Assembly (NCBI GenBank): GCA_025356715.1
Contig: JANXRU010000080.1
Coordinates: forward strand, 1 to 5,116
DNA: 5,116 nt
Reading direction: 5' to 3'
Origin: Bacteroidota bacterium
GTDB lineage: Bacteria > Bacteroidota > Bacteroidia > B-17B0 > B-17BO
This document shows, piece by piece, positions 1 to 5,116 of the stretch. Numbering within the stretch: the first letter of the stretch is position 1; each line of letters starts with the position of its first letter. The position numbers and the translations under genes were made by a program. The notes below the pieces were generated by a model, which made no database searches, was not told the DNA's origin, and saw only the letters and a program-made list of their open reading frames with translations.

Positions 1-482
1 TACGTTATTTTTTAGATACCTATGTGAGTGGTCCTAAATCATTACCATACAAGGAAATTTTTTCAATGGTAGGTATGAATTATACAGAAAATAGAGTTGT
101 TGATAAAATTACGTTAGGTGGAATTGCTGTTGGTTATAACCCTACAACGAGTCATTTAGTAGTTGTAAACATAGATAAATTAGATGATTTTGGCAAAAAA
201 TTAAAGTTTAAAGAAGGGGATGAAATCTTCACATTTAATAATCGAAAATTAGGGCTAGATAATATGAAAGAAATTTTAGAAAATTATATGGGCAAAGCTA
301 AAACAGGAGACAAATTAGTAATTGAAGTATTACGTAAAGATAAAAAAGGGAACGAAACGATTAAGAAACTAAAAGCTAAAGTTAAACCTGTAAAAGTTAT
401 TGAAACAGACTTATTGGAATTAAATGATAAAGCAACCGAACAACAAATTTCGGCTCGAAAAGCGTGGTTAGGAATCAATTAG
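1..482 (+). CDS. M61-family metallopeptidase (glycyl aminopeptidase-like), C-terminal part with PDZ domain; 5' end outside window
   Basis: The reading frame is open to the left edge (first full codon at 3) and gives 159 residues ending at TAG 480-482. The first residues read RYFLDTYVSGPKSLPYKEIF. This matches the segment that follows the catalytic domain in M61 peptidases, where 'F.DTYVSG..PLPY' and a 'VGM/VGL' motif are characteristic. After it comes a PDZ-like domain at about residues 42-125: GGIAVGY at the carboxylate-binding loop region, then a KFKEGDEIFTFNN strand-turn and a VEVLRK-type strand. The tail ends in ARKAWLG, as in Bacteroidota homologues. Family knowledge: M61 enzymes are zinc (HExxH) aminopeptidases, often exported, and the PDZ domain probably binds substrate ends. 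The HExxH domain is not in the window, so activity cannot be judged. The in-frame GTG at 24 is the Val of YVSG, not a start. A link to the downstream kinase operon is unlikely, given the 86-bp gap and inverted repeat. Confidence 0.87.
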   Translation, partial: RYFLDTYVSGPKSLPYKEIFSMVGMNYTENRVVDKITLGGIAVGYNPTTSHLVVVNIDKLDDFGKKLKFKEGDEIFTFNNRKLGLDNMKEILENYMGKAKTGDKLVIEVLRKDKKGNETIKKLKAKVKPVKVIETDLLELNDKATEQQISARKAWLGIN

Positions 483-508
483 AAAAAAAATACAGAAAGA
501 CAGAAATA

Positions 509-542
509 TAAAGTATTAAGACTGCAAAATATTAATACTTTA
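509..542. repeat. Perfect 11-bp inverted repeat upstream of the sensor kinase operon (operator or weak terminator)
   Basis: The left arm TAAAGTATTAA (509-519) and right arm TTAATACTTTA (532-542) are exact reverse complements separated by 12 bases (520-531). As RNA it would form an 11-bp stem with only one G-C pair. A run of six T follows about 10 bases downstream (553-558), so it could be a weak terminator for the M61 gene. It also ends just where the kinase promoter would be expected, 27 bp before the ATG at 569, so it could be a protein-binding operator. The sequence alone does not decide between these. LytTR sites are usually direct repeats, so it is not an obvious target of the adjacent regulator. 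Confidence 0.6.
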
Positions 543-548
543 ATCTTG
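541..548 (+). promoter_or_regulatory. Possible -7 element for the two-component operon
   Basis: TAATCTTG matches the Bacteroidota -7 consensus TAnnTTTG with one mismatch. It lies 20 bases before the kinase ATG, nearly the same distance as the exact -7 box before the gene at 2373 (21 bases). No convincing TTG -33 element sits 19-23 bases upstream, so this is a weak call. If real, the right arm of the inverted repeat overlaps it by two bases and the left arm lies over the -33 region. Confidence 0.25.
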
Positions 549-568
549 ACACTTTTTTAATAAAAAAC

Positions 569-1600
569 ATGAATAAAAAACACAACATATACTGGACTTG
601 CCAAATCATCGGCTGGACTCTTTATGCTGCTATCAATTTATTCTTCTTCAGATTAAGCTATAACACAACTGTTTTAGATATCCTTAATTTTTTAATTTGG
701 GTACCTGTAGGAATTTTAGTTACGCATGTTTTCAGGTACATCATCATTAAATATGATATTCTTAAATTAAAATTATTCAAACAAATTTCTATTCTTATAA
801 TAGCCAGTATTTTAATGGCTATCTTTTATTTCATACTAACTGTAGGTTTAGCTAAAGCATTCGGAATTATTACTTACAAAATAAATCTAGTAGCTGCGCT
901 ATCCACTATATTAAATTGCACAGGCGTATTTGTATTTTGGTCTTTAATTTATTTTGGATTTCACTTTTTTGATAATTATAAAAAAACAGAAATTCAAAAT
1001 CTTCGTTTAGAAGCTAATACCAAAGAAGCTGAATTAAATAAATTAAAATCTCAACTCAATCCACACTTTATGTTTAATAGCATGAATAGCATTAGAGCAT
1101 TGGTTGATGAAGATCCTAAAAAAGCAAAAATAGCCATCACGCAATTATCAAATATTTTGCGAAATACTCTTTTAATGAATAAAAATAAATTTAATACACT
1201 TGAAGAAGAATTAGCCTTAGTAAAAGATTATTTAGAATTAGAACATATTCGTTACGAAGAACGATTACGCTTTTCTTTTGATATTGATCCCACTACTTTA
1301 CAAAAACACATCCCTCCGATGATGATTCAAACGCTTGTGGAAAATGGCATTAAACACGGTATTAGCAAATATGCCGAAGGAGGGGATATTAAAATCACAT
1401 CAATCCTTCTTAATAATGAATTAAAAATATCTATTTTTAATACCGGACAAATAAATACTAAAACCCCAGAAACAGGCATTGGTGTTACAAATACAACTCA
1501 TCGTTTGGAATTGCTGTTTGGAAAAAATGCTACTTTTTTATTAAAAAATGTAGGTAATAAAAATGTATTAAGTGAAATTTGTATAAAATATAATCATTAA
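569..1600 (+). CDS. LytS/YpdA-type sensor histidine kinase, four predicted membrane segments
   Basis: This 343-residue inner-membrane kinase should sense an unknown signal and phosphorylate the LytTR regulator encoded 12 bp downstream. The N-terminus has four hydrophobic segments (about 13-29, 38-60, 73-97, 107-134) with very short loops and no separate sensor domain. A charged linker (about 136-160, likely coiled coil) leads to the His_kinase (PF06580-type) motif NPHFMFN, with the phospho-acceptor His at residue 166. The ATP-binding half shows the N-box LVENGIKHG (256-264) and a glycine-rich GIGVTNTTHRL (303-313). Where many kinases have DxG, this one has NTG (291-293), and the usual NPHF(L/I)FN has Met at that position. 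Both are within the variation I know for this family and need not impair activity. The ATG at 569 fits the first membrane segment. Such Bacteroidota pairs rarely have a known ligand, so the stimulus cannot be named. Confidence 0.94.
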   Translation: MNKKHNIYWTCQIIGWTLYAAINLFFFRLSYNTTVLDILNFLIWVPVGILVTHVFRYIIIKYDILKLKLFKQISILIIASILMAIFYFILTVGLAKAFGIITYKINLVAALSTILNCTGVFVFWSLIYFGFHFFDNYKKTEIQNLRLEANTKEAELNKLKSQLNPHFMFNSMNSIRALVDEDPKKAKIAITQLSNILRNTLLMNKNKFNTLEEELALVKDYLELEHIRYEERLRFSFDIDPTTLQKHIPPMMIQTLVENGIKHGISKYAEGGDIKITSILLNNELKISIFNTGQINTKTPETGIGVTNTTHRLELLFGKNATFLLKNVGNKNVLSEICIKYNH

Positions 1601-1612
1601 GCTAAATTAATT

Positions 1613-2326
1613 ATGAAAGCAATTATAATCGACGACGAACGTTTAGCTAGACAAGAATTAAAAAATTTATTAGCAGTTCACAAAGACATAGAAATTATTG
1701 CAGAATGCAACAATGCAGAATCCGCAAAACAAAAAATAGCAGAATTAAATCCCGATGTTATTTTCTTGGACATACAAATGCCTGGAAAAACAGGATTAGA
1801 GCTTATTGAAGAGGTTTCTGCTTTACCAGATGTAGTTTTTGTTACTGCTTATGATGAGTATGCTATTAAAGCCTTTGAAGTAAATGCTTATGATTACTTA
1901 TTAAAACCAGTATCGCCAGAACGTTTAGCCGAAACGATTAAAAAATTAACATTAAAAGATAACGTTGAGAAAAAAGAAAATACTACGCCATTAACAGAAG
2001 AAGATCAGGTATTTATTAAAGACGGCGAAAAATGTTGGTTTGTTCGATTAAATAATATACGCCTTTTTGAAAGTGAAGGAAATTATGTTCGTGTCTATTT
2101 TGATAACCACCGCCCATTAATTTTAAGAAGTTTAAATAGTTTAGAAGAACGCTTAAATGAAAAACAATTTTTTAGAGCTAGTCGTAAACACATTGTCAAC
2201 CTAAGTTGGGTAGACACTATAGAAACCTGGTTTAATGGCGGATTAATGATGAAACTAAAAGGCGGTCAGGAAGTAGAAATATCTCGTAGGCAAGCTGTTA
2301 GATTGAAAGATATGATGAGTCTTTAA
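1613..2326 (+). CDS. LytTR-family response regulator (REC-LytTR)
   Basis: This 237-residue DNA-binding regulator is the cognate partner of the preceding kinase (12-bp gap, same strand). The receiver domain (1-112) has every key residue: acidic pair D7/D8 with E9, phospho-acceptor D53 in FLDIQMPG, T78 in VTAY, and K98 in LLKP. A charged linker (about 113-130) leads to the LytTR domain (about 132-235), recognisable from the FESEGNYVRVY stretch (152-162), the LRSLNSLEERL segment and FFRASRKHIVNLSWV. LytTR proteins bind paired direct repeats with a beta-fold rather than a helix-turn-helix. By family knowledge, phosphorylation at D53 should promote dimer binding to target promoters. The targets are unknown; the upstream inverted repeat and the promoter just downstream are candidates only by position. 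Confidence 0.95.
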   Translation: MKAIIIDDERLARQELKNLLAVHKDIEIIAECNNAESAKQKIAELNPDVIFLDIQMPGKTGLELIEEVSALPDVVFVTAYDEYAIKAFEVNAYDYLLKPVSPERLAETIKKLTLKDNVEKKENTTPLTEEDQVFIKDGEKCWFVRLNNIRLFESEGNYVRVYFDNHRPLILRSLNSLEERLNEKQFFRASRKHIVNLSWVDTIETWFNGGLMMKLKGGQEVEISRRQAVRLKDMMSL

Positions 2327-2351
2327 CTTTAGTGATTAGTCAGTATATTTG
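2322..2351 (+). promoter_or_regulatory. Bacteroidota-type promoter before the helical-repeat gene
   Basis: TATATTTG (2344-2351) is an exact match to the -7 consensus TAnnTTTG of the Bacteroidota primary sigma factor. The best -33 candidate is TTTA (2322-2325), a weak match to TTTG, 18 bases upstream and overlapping the stop codon of the regulator gene. Transcription would start near 2357 and leave a leader of about 15 bases before the ATG at 2373. This suggests that the next two genes can be transcribed independently of the kinase-regulator operon. Confidence 0.5.
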
Positions 2352-2372
2352 TAGTAAATTATAAAAAAGAGA

Positions 2373-2900
2373 ATGAAACATACAGAAGAACTTCCTGAAG
2401 ATTTATTAGGCGATATTATTCCTGAAATTGATCCGAAAAAATTATTTGACGAAAAAGAATATGCCACGCTCATTATTGGAAGCGAAGGCATGAGTAAAAA
2501 AGATACAAATAATGCAGATTTACTTACGCTTTTAATCAGTATCAAATCTACTCGTGAAGATAAAGACGCGGCGCTTATACAATTAAAAGAAAATAAAGCA
2601 CAAGATTTTATCATGAGTGCTATTATCAAAACTAAAAAATTAGATCATAAAGCGTTATTAATCTCTGCTTGTTGGGAAACTGGCTTAGATTTTAGTAAAC
2701 ACTTTCAAACATTTGTTGATTTAATTGGCCACGAAAACTTTGCTGTATCTTTAGAAGCATTTACCGTTATACAGGAAATGGAAACTGAAATAGAGCCTAC
2801 CTTATTAAAAAAAGCATTAACTACTTTAAACAAAGTTAAAGAGCCAAGTCTATCTGTTTCAGATGCCATTGAGTTAATTAACCAACGTTTAAATGCATAA
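2373..2900 (+). CDS. Uncharacterised all-helical protein, HEAT-repeat-like
   Basis: I do not recognise this 175-residue protein as a named family. It has no signal peptide or membrane segment and is probably cytoplasmic. An acidic N-terminal arm (1-30, with EELPEDLLGDIIPEID) precedes a series of amphipathic helices. From about 48 to 172 they alternate in helix-turn-helix units: NADLLTLLISI, KDAALIQLKENKAQDFIMSA, KALLISACWETGL, FVDLIGHENFAVSLEAFTVI and PTLLKKALTTLNKV. The 'FVDLIGHENFAVSLEAFTVIQ' region has the spacing and hydrophobic pattern of a HEAT repeat, which points to a binding scaffold rather than an enzyme. The single Cys (100) and Trp (101) lie in the central helix. It has its own promoter-like box and is followed 3 bp later by an exported protein gene. 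Its place after the regulator makes it a possible output or accessory of that pair, but this is position only. Coding confidence is high, function is open. Confidence 0.85.
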   Translation: MKHTEELPEDLLGDIIPEIDPKKLFDEKEYATLIIGSEGMSKKDTNNADLLTLLISIKSTREDKDAALIQLKENKAQDFIMSAIIKTKKLDHKALLISACWETGLDFSKHFQTFVDLIGHENFAVSLEAFTVIQEMETEIEPTLLKKALTTLNKVKEPSLSVSDAIELINQRLNA

Positions 2901-2903
2901 TAC

Positions 2904-3332
2904 GTGAATATAAAATTACTATCTATTAGTTTTTGTTTATTAATGACTTACTCCTGTTTTTCTCAAGAAAATACGGATGAACCCATTAAAAAAATAAAAA
3001 TCGAAAGGCAATCTGTATTTACAAAAGCCGCTTTTGATGAAGCCGACTATAAAGTAATTGCTTTTGATAGGTTTGGTAACCCGCACAATCAAGCTATTAA
3101 ATCTTTTTCGATAAAATACATTGATGGCAAAACAACGTACGAAGCGCCTATAGAAGGTAATGTATTTCCTGATAAAACGATTAAATTTTTAACCAAGAAA
3201 AGAAAATTTGCTACTAAAATTTGTTTATTAAAAATTGTAGCAGAAGATAAAGATGGGCATTTAGAAACACTTCCTGAACTTTGTGATATCGTTATTTTCC
3301 CTGATTGTAAAAAAGTAAATAATAAAAAGTAA
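2904..3332 (+). CDS. Small exported beta-rich protein, weakly GldM C-terminal-like; GTG start
   Basis: No family can be assigned with certainty. The 142-residue product starts at GTG 2904, because the only upstream codon in frame (TAC) follows a stop and the next ATG (codon 14) would cut the signal peptide in half. Residues 1-21 form a signal peptide ending in CFSQ, likely cleaved after Gln21. The Cys18 context (TYSC) is a poor lipobox, so a lipoprotein is less likely. The mature part (about 120 residues) alternates in beta-strand fashion: DYKVIAFD, AIKSFSIKYIDG, TTYEAPIEGN, then ICLLKIVAEDKDG and LCDIVIF. The order F.I.Y..G, EGN.F, a basic L.K segment, then 'I.A.DKDG...LP...I.I' resembles my recollection of the last domain of GldM, a type IX secretion motor protein, but this is pattern resemblance only. 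Three Cys (107, 127, 135) may pair in the periplasm. The tail is lysine-rich. It is translationally coupled to the preceding gene (3 bp). Confidence 0.8.
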   Translation: MNIKLLSISFCLLMTYSCFSQENTDEPIKKIKIERQSVFTKAAFDEADYKVIAFDRFGNPHNQAIKSFSIKYIDGKTTYEAPIEGNVFPDKTIKFLTKKRKFATKICLLKIVAEDKDGHLETLPELCDIVIFPDCKKVNNKK

Positions 3333-3343
3333 TAATTTTTATT
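3321..3343. terminator. All-A/T hairpin between the converging gene groups, possible bidirectional terminator
   Basis: AATAAAAA (3321-3328) and TTTTTATT (3336-3343) are exact reverse complements around a 7-base loop that contains the stop codon of the small exported protein. The stem has no G-C pair, so its stability is low, but each strand gives a U-rich 3' arm. Its position between convergent genes is where a shared terminator is expected. In such AT-rich DNA an 8-bp A/T match can also arise by chance. Confidence 0.35.
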
Positions 3344-3694
3344 GAAATCCAATTTCATTAATATCAATATCTACTTTTTTACAAGGAAACTTATATTCTT
3401 TATTAGGATCAATTTTTTCACTATACTAACGAAAGAATTAATTCTAATTCTCTCAATAGTTATGCGATTATAGCCAAAAGCACCAACTCCTTGTAATTGA
3501 AATTCTATTGTATACCTTTCAAGATGTTCGTTGTTATATATGATTGTTTAAGTTTCTCAGTCACTATTTTTTAAATAAAAAAAAGTTAATACCAAAACAG
3601 GAAATCAAAACAATAACAAAAGTTAAAACATAATTTTTATAACTATTTACGATAAGTATCGTTGCCATAACAACATTAATTTTATTAATTTCAT
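3339..3694 (-). pseudogene. Probable frameshifted remnant of a small membrane-anchored or exported protein gene downstream of porQ
   Basis: No intact ORF covers this 377-base stretch (3333-3709), yet the - strand reads as protein in successive frames. In order: MKLIKLMLL from ATG 3694; a hydrophobic segment (3668-3567) containing NYVLTFVIVLISCFGINF and ending KK; a short KIVTEKLKQSYI piece (about 3573-3538); a 40-codon open piece (3547-3428) with NNEHLERYTIEFQLQG and YNRITIERIRINSF; and a 28-codon C-terminal piece (3425-3342) with SEKIDPNKEYKFPCKKVD, ending DINEIGFQ before TAA 3339-3341. Each junction would be repaired by restoring one base. One lies in the run of six A at 3567-3572. The repaired product would be about 119 residues: signal or anchor, then a beta-rich domain. 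Its start would lie 15 bp after the porQ stop, so it may once have ended the porQ operon. The last two pieces look convincingly coding; the first junctions are less sure. I do not recognise the protein family. Sequencing error is an alternative to true decay. Confidence 0.5.
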
Positions 3695-3709
3695 AAGACT
3701 ATTAAATAA

Positions 3710-4765
3710 CTATTTCTTTCCGAAATAACCAAAATTGGTAGTAATACCAAAGGTGTGAGAGTTACCCGCTAAACTGTATTTGGAGTATCCGTAATTTAAA
3801 TGGAATTTATAAATCTTAAATCCAAATCCTACAGATAATCCATTGGCGACTTTTTTATCTGTTAAAGACATCTCTGTACTTTTACGGTAATTATAAGCAA
3901 TACGCAACATGAAATTTTTAGTAATAATAATTTCAGTACCAAATGTAAAATGCCTACCAAATTTGTCAAAAAAAGCGCCTGTTTTAGATTGTGTTTTTAC
4001 AGTTGGTTTGTTTGTAAACGGATCAATAGCATTTTCTTGATTCAAAGCACTAACATAAGTCAAATCCCATTTCAATAACTGATCGTATAATATAATAATT
4101 CTGAAAGGCGCTTTATTAATTTTTTTACTAAATCCAAGTTGTATGTCTGACGGCAAAGGTGCTTTTTCTGAGCTAGGCGAATAAGCCAGCCATTGTCTAC
4201 CATAATTTTTAGCAAGTAAGGAAACCGTAAAATTCTTTTTATTATGATACGTTAATCCCACATCTATTGCATTTCCAAGTGAAGAGTATATATCATAATG
4301 AGAATAAATTGTTTTTAAAGCGATTCCTAATGATAAAGTCGAATCTTTATTTAAGGTTTTAGCAAAGCTTAAATTCAGGCAATAATCCGATGCTTTAAAC
4401 GTTCCTGTTTGCTGGTCAAATTCATCTCTACCATCAAATTTCCCATAACTAAAAAACTGTAAGCCAGCTCCAAACGTACCATATTTTTTGAGTTTAGTGG
4501 CATAAGCAAAATTACCATAACTCAAATCAGAAATATAATTTACATAGTTAAATGTTAATTGCTTTGCGCAGCCAGGGTGCAATAACGCCGGATTACTGTG
4601 TGATAAATTAATATCATTATCCCAAATAGCCATCGTAGCACCTCCTAATGCGTTAGAGCGAGCAGGAATAGGCAATTCTAAAATAGGAAATGAATATTTA
4701 CCTGCCAATTGGGCAAATAAACCACTTACCGAAAACAGAAATAAATATAATAGTGTTTTTTTCAA
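3710..4765 (-). CDS. porQ: Type IX secretion system protein PorQ (outer-membrane beta-barrel)
   Basis: The 351-residue product has a signal peptide (1-18/19, MKKTLLYLFLFSVSGLFAQ) and then the family's hallmark N-terminal segment: LPIPARSNALGGATMAIWDN (31-50), followed by HSNPALLHP (56-64). The rest is a series of amphipathic beta strands rich in aromatic residues and Gly (for example LKKYGTFGAGLQFFSYGKF and SVGFGFKIYKFHLNYGYSKY), ending FGYFGKK, as expected of a FadL/PorV-like barrel. The length suits PorQ (about 330-350). In the type IX system PorQ sits in the outer membrane and holds PorZ in the attachment complex that anchors cargo to A-LPS. The start is TTG at 4763-4765. No ATG lies between it and the upstream in-frame stop, and TTG gives the canonical M-K-K signal peptide. 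The gene lies 37 bp after the tryptophan dioxygenase gene and is probably cotranscribed with it. A PorV-like paralogue is the main alternative, but the ARxxALGG and NPALL context fits PorQ best. Confidence 0.85.
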   Translation of the reverse strand: MKKTLLYLFLFSVSGLFAQLAGKYSFPILELPIPARSNALGGATMAIWDNDINLSHSNPALLHPGCAKQLTFNYVNYISDLSYGNFAYATKLKKYGTFGAGLQFFSYGKFDGRDEFDQQTGTFKASDYCLNLSFAKTLNKDSTLSLGIALKTIYSHYDIYSSLGNAIDVGLTYHNKKNFTVSLLAKNYGRQWLAYSPSSEKAPLPSDIQLGFSKKINKAPFRIIILYDQLLKWDLTYVSALNQENAIDPFTNKPTVKTQSKTGAFFDKFGRHFTFGTEIIITKNFMLRIAYNYRKSTEMSLTDKKVANGLSVGFGFKIYKFHLNYGYSKYSLAGNSHTFGITTNFGYFGKK

Positions 4766-4802
4766 TGTATAAATAACGGTAAAAATTCTATTTTATTGTG
4801 TG

Positions 4803-5116
4803 CTAATTGGCAGTTTTAAATACATTTACTTCTACCCAACCCTTACCCCACTCTTCTTTTTCTTGTTCGGTCCAAATTTCGGGATAAAAAATACGTTTTT
4901 GAAAGCGCGGTGGTAAATATTTTTGCCAGTTTGTCCCACCTGTAGCGGCAATGTCTTCTGTATTTTGCTGTAAATAACGCACAGCACTTTTGTAATGCAT
5001 TAAGGGCCAATTAATATTTACATTAATATCTAATACTTTTAATGCATTAATTAATTTAGTGTTTTTTTGATCTTTTTCAGATAATGTTTGATACTTAGCC
5101 CACATATTTTTAGTTT
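4803..5116 (-). CDS. kynA: Tryptophan 2,3-dioxygenase, C-terminal part; 5' end outside window
   Basis: The frame is open to the right edge and gives 103 residues ending at TAG 4805-4803. The Met codon at 5105 is internal, since codons T-K-N precede it in frame. By family knowledge this haem enzyme opens the indole ring of L-tryptophan to N-formylkynurenine, the first step of the kynurenine pathway, in the cytoplasm. The key stretch is NWPLMHYKSAVRYLQ, whose His (codon at 4997-4995) corresponds to the proximal haem-ligand His of the 'W..RH' segment in characterised enzymes. ATGGTNW follows, whose TGG corresponds to the conserved Thr-Gly-Gly that contacts the substrate. The tail with LPPRFQKRIFYPEIW and EEWGKGWV is typical of the Bacteroidota form. 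The distal His and the rest of the haem pocket are outside the window. No kynurenine-pathway partner is visible; the next gene in the same direction is porQ. Confidence 0.85.
   Translation of the reverse strand, partial: TKNMWAKYQTLSEKDQKNTKLINALKVLDINVNINWPLMHYKSAVRYLQQNTEDIAATGGTNWQKYLPPRFQKRIFYPEIWTEQEKEEWGKGWVEVNVFKTAN

Noticed and set aside
284..478. Open frame of 64 codons on the - strand inside the M61 gene.
   Set aside because: It is antisense to a clear PDZ-coding region and has no family features; a shadow of AT-rich coding DNA.
483..568. LytTR binding direct repeats upstream of the kinase gene.
   Set aside because: No pair of matching direct repeats with the usual spacing could be found; only the inverted repeat is present.
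2336..2629. Serine/phenylalanine-rich open frame on the - strand (97 codons), resembling a membrane protein.
   Set aside because: It is antisense to the helical-repeat gene and its promoter. The hydrophobic look comes from reverse-reading Lys/Glu/Asp-rich codons.
2904..2960. Lipoprotein signal at Cys18 of the small exported protein.
   Set aside because: TYSC lacks the usual Leu at -3, while CFSQ followed by ENTDE fits cleavage by signal peptidase I as often seen in Bacteroidota.
3089..3367. Open frame of 92 codons on the - strand across the convergent junction.
   Set aside because: It overlaps both the exported-protein gene and the more protein-like C-terminal piece of the remnant in another frame, and it has no recognisable motif.
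3649..3674. Two adjacent small palindromes (ACGATA-AG-TATCGT and GTTG-CCATAA-CAAC) about 40-60 bases after the porQ stop, considered as the porQ terminator.
   Set aside because: The stems are only 4-5 bp once a loop is allowed, no T-run follows in the direction of porQ transcription, and the bases fall inside the putative broken reading frame.
1..5116. CRISPR arrays, transposase genes, tRNA or rRNA genes, or a defence or toxin system.
   Set aside because: No regular direct repeats, transposase motifs, RNA-gene signatures or recognisable defence domains were seen on either strand.

Overview
The window is AT-rich (about one third G+C by eye) and comes from a member of the Bacteroidota, most likely Flavobacteriia or a close relative. 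Three things support this: a PorQ-like protein of the type IX secretion system, which is confined to this phylum; a LytS/LytTR two-component pair of the usual Bacteroidota form; and an exact TAnnTTTG promoter element (TATATTTG at 2344-2351) with no Shine-Dalgarno-like start sites.

Left part, + strand (1-3332). The 3' end of an M61-family metallopeptidase gene with its C-terminal PDZ domain enters from the left edge and stops at 482. An 86-bp gap follows, holding a perfect 11-bp inverted repeat (509-542). Next come a membrane sensor histidine kinase (569-1600) and its LytTR response regulator (1613-2326), 12 bp apart and surely one operon. A short gap carries a Bacteroidota-type -7 box and leads to two genes with no assigned function, 3 bp apart: a helical, HEAT-like cytoplasmic protein (2373-2900) and a small exported beta-rich protein (2904-3332). 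The latter starts at GTG and weakly resembles the C-terminal domain of GldM.

Right part, - strand (5116-3339). The last 103 codons of a tryptophan 2,3-dioxygenase gene run in from the right edge. A PorQ-like gene (4765-3710) follows 37 bp later and probably starts at TTG. Downstream of porQ, the stretch 3694-3339 has no intact ORF but is not featureless. Read on the - strand it holds consecutive protein-like segments in shifting frames (a hydrophobic anchor, a beta-rich middle and an ordinary C-terminal end). It looks like a small exported or anchored protein gene broken by several one-base frameshifts. The two convoys of genes converge at about 3332/3339 on an all-A/T hairpin.

Functionally this is mostly ordinary Bacteroidota chromosome: peptide degradation, signal transduction, secretion and tryptophan catabolism. 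No CRISPR array, mobile element, tRNA or rRNA was seen, and no clear new multi-gene system. The points most worth a second look are the decayed gene after porQ, the inverted repeat at the front of the two-component operon, and the GldM-like small exported protein.
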